In this document: in pieces, positions 34,565 through 37,119 of the stretch
Layout: every line of letters starts with the position of its first letter
How positions within the stretch are numbered: the first letter of the stretch is position 1
From: Bacteroidota bacterium
Lineage (GTDB): Bacteria; Bacteroidota; Bacteroidia; Chitinophagales; Chitinophagaceae
NCBI GenBank assembly: GCA_025352905.1
Contig: JANXRX010000028.1
Location: 1 to 37,119 of the forward strand
DNA: 37,119 nucleotides
Direction of reading: 5' to 3'
The notes under the pieces: generated by a model
Databases searched by the model: none
Seen by the model: the letters and a program-made list of their open reading frames with translations, nothing else
What the model was told of the DNA's origin: nothing
Position numbers and translations under genes: made by a program

Positions 34565-34640
34565 AAGCCTGCATGTGAATGAGTTACAGAAGCAAATTAC
34601 AGAATGTACCAGAACTATTTCTGATAATCTTTTGATACTG

Positions 34641-34648
34641 TATGTTTG
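34641..34648 (+). promoter_or_regulatory. -7 element of dapD
   Basis: TATGTTTG is a perfect TAnnTTTG match. The predicted start near 34654 leaves about 7 nt before the ATG at 34661. The -33 is weak (TTTC about 20 nt upstream). It rules out the track's TTG start at 34646. Confidence 0.55.
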
Positions 34649-34660
34649 CAAAAAAAACAC

Positions 34661-35473
34661 ATGTCCTTACAGAAACAGATACAGGAAGCCTGGCAGAACA
34701 GGGAACTATTAAAAGAACCTGGGTATACCGATGCGGTAAGATCCGTGATAGAACAGGTTGATAAGGGGCATTTGCGTGTGGCCTCACCCGGAGAGAAGGG
34801 CTGGGTTGTGAATGAATGGGTAAAACAGGCCATCCTGCTTTATTTTGGTATTCAGCAGATGCAGACCTGGGATACGCCCCCATTTGAGTTCTATGATAAG
34901 ATGCTGCTGAAATCTGATTATAAAGAACTGGGCGTACGCGCGGTACCTCCCGCAACCGCCCGTTATGGCGCGTATATAGCCCGTAATGTGGTACTGATGC
35001 CCAGTTACGTAAATATCGGGGCGTATGTAGATGAGGGTTCGATGGTGGATACCTGGGCCACCGTAGGCAGTTGCGCACAGATTGGCAAACACGTTCATTT
35101 GAGTGGCGGAGTAGGTATCGGCGGGGTGCTGGAACCACTGCAGGCCAGCCCGGTGATCATTGAAGACGGTTGTTTTATCGGTAGCCGCTGTATTGTAGTG
35201 GAAGGGGTGATCATTGAAAAAGAAGCCGTACTCGGGGCCAATGTAGTACTTACCCAGTCTACCAAGATCATTGATGTAAGCGGCGCCGAACCCATTGAAT
35301 ATAAGGGACGCGTTCCCGCCCGCAGCGTGGTAATACCCGGCAGTTATACCAAGAAGTTCCCTGCCGGCGATTACCAGGTCAGTTGCGCCCTGATCATCGG
35401 CCAGCGTAAGGCCAGTACCGACCTGAAGACGAGCTTGAATGATGCACTGCGGGATTTCAATGTTAGCGCTTAG
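34661..35473 (+). CDS. dapD: tetrahydrodipicolinate N-succinyltransferase
   Basis: Catalyses succinylation of 2,3,4,5-tetrahydrodipicolinate in the succinylase branch of lysine and diaminopimelate synthesis, using succinyl-CoA. After an N-terminal helical domain (residues 1-95), the left-handed beta-helix of hexapeptide repeats is obvious: MPSYVNIGAYVDEGSMVDTWATVG, VHLSGGVGIGGVL and IIEDGCFIGSRC. The 270 residues are typical. The start ATG (MSLQKQ) at 34661 is preferred because the longer track ORF starts at a TTG inside the -7 element. It is followed by a 27-bp-arm heptamer hairpin and then the EamA transporter. Confidence 0.95.
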   Translation: MSLQKQIQEAWQNRELLKEPGYTDAVRSVIEQVDKGHLRVASPGEKGWVVNEWVKQAILLYFGIQQMQTWDTPPFEFYDKMLLKSDYKELGVRAVPPATARYGAYIARNVVLMPSYVNIGAYVDEGSMVDTWATVGSCAQIGKHVHLSGGVGIGGVLEPLQASPVIIEDGCFIGSRCIVVEGVIIEKEAVLGANVVLTQSTKIIDVSGAEPIEYKGRVPARSVVIPGSYTKKFPAGDYQVSCALIIGQRKASTDLKTSLNDALRDFNVSA

Positions 35474-35477
35474 CAAA

Positions 35478-35547
35478 GATCATGGATCATAGTTCATAGG
35501 TCATAGCAAGCCCGTCCGACTATGATCTATGAACTATGATCCATGAA
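35478..35547. repeat. heptamer array, GATCATG/CTATGAA type, 27-bp inverted arms
   Basis: Ten consecutive 7-bp units in register: GATCATG GATCATA GTTCATA GGTCATA GCAAGCC CGTCCGA CTATGAT CTATGAA CTATGAT CCATGAA. The arms (35480-35506 and 35520-35546) are complementary over 27 bp with one mismatch and a 13-nt loop. It lies between dapD and the EamA gene and could block or trim transcripts. The words are shared with the array at 3723. Confidence 0.88.
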
Positions 35548-35555
35548 CTTCTTCT

Positions 35556-36485
35556 ATGAATAAGAATCATACAATTACTTTTGCCGGTTTCCTCATCTCC
35601 CTCACCGGTGCGATCTTGTTTTCTACCAAGGCAATTTTTGTAAAACTTGCTTTCCGGTCAACACAGGTAGATGCGGTTACTTTGCTGAGCCTGCGGATGC
35701 TGTTCTCATTACCATTTTACCTGGTGGCGGCCTGGATGGTGTCGAAAAAGGAAAATAAAAAGGTGATGAGCCTCCGCGATTGGATCCTGATTATCATGCT
35801 GGGGATCCTCGGGTATTACCTGAGCAGTTTGTTTGATTTTATCGGGTTGCAATATGTATCTGCAGGGCTGGAACGGTTGATATTATTCCTGTATCCAACA
35901 TTTGCCGTTCTGATCAATACTTTTTTCTTTAAAGCAAAACTCAGCCGGGTACAGTTGATAGCGCTGGCACTTACCTATCTCGGTATCGGGATCGCTTATT
36001 TTGGCGAGTTGCAGGTGGATACATCCAATCCCAAATTTTTTTTTGGTTCCTTCATGATCTTTCTTTGTGCGGTTACCTATTCATTTTACCTGGTGGGAAC
36101 CGGCAGGATGGTAGAAAAAGTTGGGGTAACCCGCTATACAGCCTATGCCATGCTGGCCGCTACGGTGGGTATCTTCCTCAATTTCCTGTTTACGCACCGG
36201 GTCCAAAACATTCCTTTTACGCCCGCGCTTACCGGCTATGCCATCGCCCTGGCCATTATCGCCACTGTTTTACCTTCTTTTATGATGAGCAATGGAATGA
36301 AACGAATCGGCAGCAATAACGTGTCCATCATCACCAGTATCGGCCCTGTTTCCACTATTATACAGGCGCATTTTTTCCTGGGTGAGCAGATCATTGCCGC
36401 CCAGGTATTTGGAACCACGCTGGTCATCGCAGGCGTGATACTGATAGGCTGGCAATCAAAATACGGAACGGCGGAAAGCAATTGA
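35556..36485 (+). CDS. EamA-family (DMT) transporter
   Basis: Predicted inner-membrane drug/metabolite exporter of the EamA family. Ten hydrophobic helices are visible in two repeats of about 140 residues (GFLISLTGAILFSTKAIFVKLAF and later GSFMIFLCAVTYSFYLVGTGRM). The GxxLIxxGVxLI-type end (FGTTLVIAGVILIGWQ) is the usual C-terminal helix. The 309 residues fit the family. The exported compound is unknown. There is no consensus promoter, and the start ATG follows the heptamer array after only 8 bp. It could be read from dapD transcripts that pass the hairpin. Confidence 0.9.
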   Translation: MNKNHTITFAGFLISLTGAILFSTKAIFVKLAFRSTQVDAVTLLSLRMLFSLPFYLVAAWMVSKKENKKVMSLRDWILIIMLGILGYYLSSLFDFIGLQYVSAGLERLILFLYPTFAVLINTFFFKAKLSRVQLIALALTYLGIGIAYFGELQVDTSNPKFFFGSFMIFLCAVTYSFYLVGTGRMVEKVGVTRYTAYAMLAATVGIFLNFLFTHRVQNIPFTPALTGYAIALAIIATVLPSFMMSNGMKRIGSNNVSIITSIGPVSTIIQAHFFLGEQIIAAQVFGTTLVIAGVILIGWQSKYGTAESN

Positions 36486-36535
36486 ATATCGAATGTCGAG
36501 GTATAACGCAGTTGCTCATTTCGACATTCGGTGTT
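36484..36535. repeat. heptamer array, GAATATC/TTTCGAC type, inverted
   Basis: Units GAATATC GAATGTC GAGGTAT AACGCAG TTGCTCA TTTCGAC ATTCGGT. CGAATGTCGA (36490-36499) and TCGACATTCG (36521-36530) are perfectly complementary. It begins at the EamA stop codon. Confidence 0.75.
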
Positions 36536-36608
36536 ACACATGGCATATGTGTACCCAAGACACAAAATGCTATGTGGATAAATAATTCAACCCTTAAAAG
36601 CTAATTTA

Positions 36609-36616
36609 TATCTTTA
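36609..36616 (+). promoter_or_regulatory. -7-like element of the 115-aa gene
   Basis: TATCTTTA differs from TAnnTTTG at the last base and predicts a start near 36623, about 14 nt before the GTG start. No -33 element is evident. Confidence 0.4.
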
Positions 36617-36636
36617 GGACAATCAAAACTAAAGCT

Positions 36637-36984
36637 GTGAGTAAAGCGAACAAACGGTGGTTAATTGTGGGGCTTGTTATCCTGCTTTTTATATTAACTA
36701 ATCCTACACCGAAGGATTTTCAAGAGTCACATGGTAAATCAGAATGGCTGAGAAGGCAAAATAACTTCTTAGTTTTTTCGATTTATCAAAACGAGGCAGA
36801 TAAATATTTAGGAATACTCAAAAACTTCATTGATATTTCAAAACAACCATCCTATCAAGAAGCTGATAGCAAAAGAGTTGCCGATAGCGTACGAGCAGAT
36901 ATGATGGACACAATACGAGTACCGGCGGGGTTTAAATTAGATACTCCAAAGAATGGGTTACCAATTTTTAAAAAGAAAAATTAA
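36637..36984 (+). CDS. small single-pass membrane protein, unknown function
   Basis: Starts at GTG (no ATG fits upstream). The N-terminal segment RWLIVGLVILLFILTNPTPKDF is a membrane anchor followed directly by a TNPxxxDF-like motif. This sometimes occurs in small Bacteroidota envelope proteins with a DUF4359-like N-terminus, but I cannot assign a family. The remaining about 90 residues are hydrophilic and probably periplasmic (DKYLGILKNFIDIS, DSVRADMMDTIRV). The coding sequence is visibly richer in A/T than genes to its left. A hairpin lies downstream. Confidence 0.65.
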   Translation: MSKANKRWLIVGLVILLFILTNPTPKDFQESHGKSEWLRRQNNFLVFSIYQNEADKYLGILKNFIDISKQPSYQEADSKRVADSVRADMMDTIRVPAGFKLDTPKNGLPIFKKKN

Positions 36985-37026
36985 GCAGTATAAAGCAAGT
37001 GGAATAATTCAGTACCTTTAGGGCAT

Positions 37027-37056
37027 AAAAAAAGAGTAGTTCTCAGCTACCCTTTT
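37027..37056. terminator. bidirectional terminator-like hairpin near the right edge
   Basis: AAAAGAGTAG and CTACCCTTTT (37030-37039 and 37047-37056) pair at 9 of 10 positions with a 7-nt loop. There is a T4 tract on the plus strand and a T7 tract on the minus strand. It could end the 115-aa gene and also a gene entering from the right on the minus strand. Confidence 0.7.
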
Positions 37057-37119
37057 AATCATATCGTGATAAAAAGCTATTTCCCACAAGCTTTGTTTGC
37101 TTAAATCTACTAAGCGAAG
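37055..37119 (-). CDS. possible 3' end of a gene entering from the right edge
   Basis: On the minus strand one frame ends ...NSFLSRYD-stop at 37055, directly before a hairpin with a U7 tract, which is the usual order for a gene end. A second frame stays open to 37018. About 20 codons are visible and no family can be named. Confidence 0.25.
   Translation of the reverse strand, partial: SLSRFKQTKLVGNSFLSRYD

Noticed and set aside
34784-35476. 230-aa minus-strand ORF opposite dapD
   Set aside because: It is the mirror of the hexapeptide-repeat coding of dapD, with no independent promoter or family features.

Overview
The window looks like a chromosomal segment of a Bacteroidota bacterium, most likely a member of the Chitinophagaceae or a close relative. 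This rests on a type IX secretion plug protein, a lipoprotein-type BamA/TamA homologue, two secreted S9 peptidases, Bacteroidota promoter elements (TTTG-N19-21-TAnnTTTG), the absence of Shine-Dalgarno sequences, and starts placed after A/T-rich leaders. About 31 protein genes and one small SRP RNA are supported. No tRNA, rRNA, CRISPR array, insertion sequence or prophage was seen.

Layout. 1-3.2 kb: a FucP-family sugar transporter, a 101-bp hairpin element, a THUMP RNA methyltransferase and a hot-dog thioesterase. 3.3-4.8 kb: a promoter- and terminator-flanked 69-aa protein and a membrane desaturase that closely resembles eukaryotic sphingolipid delta-4 desaturases. 5.0-11.1 kb: S9 peptidase, Gfo/Idh/MocA oxidoreductase, prolyl oligopeptidase. 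11.2-13.3 kb: transaldolase, the SRP RNA (not an ORF, so absent from the track), T9SS plug protein. 13.4-20.0 kb: LolC/E-type permease, SpoU-type RNA methyltransferase, TamL-like outer membrane protein, truB, proS. 20.2-26.0 kb: Tyr/Gly-rich lipoprotein, FadL-like barrel, a tandem class A beta-lactamase plus class C-like serine hydrolase fusion, nudK and a DinB/MDMPI protein. 26.0-33.5 kb: a long minus-strand run (GT9 glycosyltransferase, cca, pRiA4b ORF-3-like protein, miaA and two M16 peptidase subunits). 33.6-37.1 kb: a 71-aa protein, a YrdC-domain tRNA t6A enzyme, dapD, an EamA transporter, and an A/T-rich tail with a small membrane protein.

Themes. Translation and RNA maturation recur (proS, truB, miaA, cca, YrdC protein, two RNA methyltransferases, SRP RNA). 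So does envelope biogenesis (T9SS plug, TamL, LolC/E-like, FadL-like, GT9, desaturase) and extracytoplasmic hydrolysis (S9, M16, beta-lactamase).

The least expected structure is between the genes. At least nine intergenic spots consist of degenerate 7-bp tandem repeats. Each locus uses its own heptamer word, several form two-arm inverted repeats, and several run into the ends of genes. The other main points are the desaturase, the beta-lactamase fusion, several nearly leaderless promoters, and a 5-bp divergent start pair whose promoter lies inside the opposite gene.
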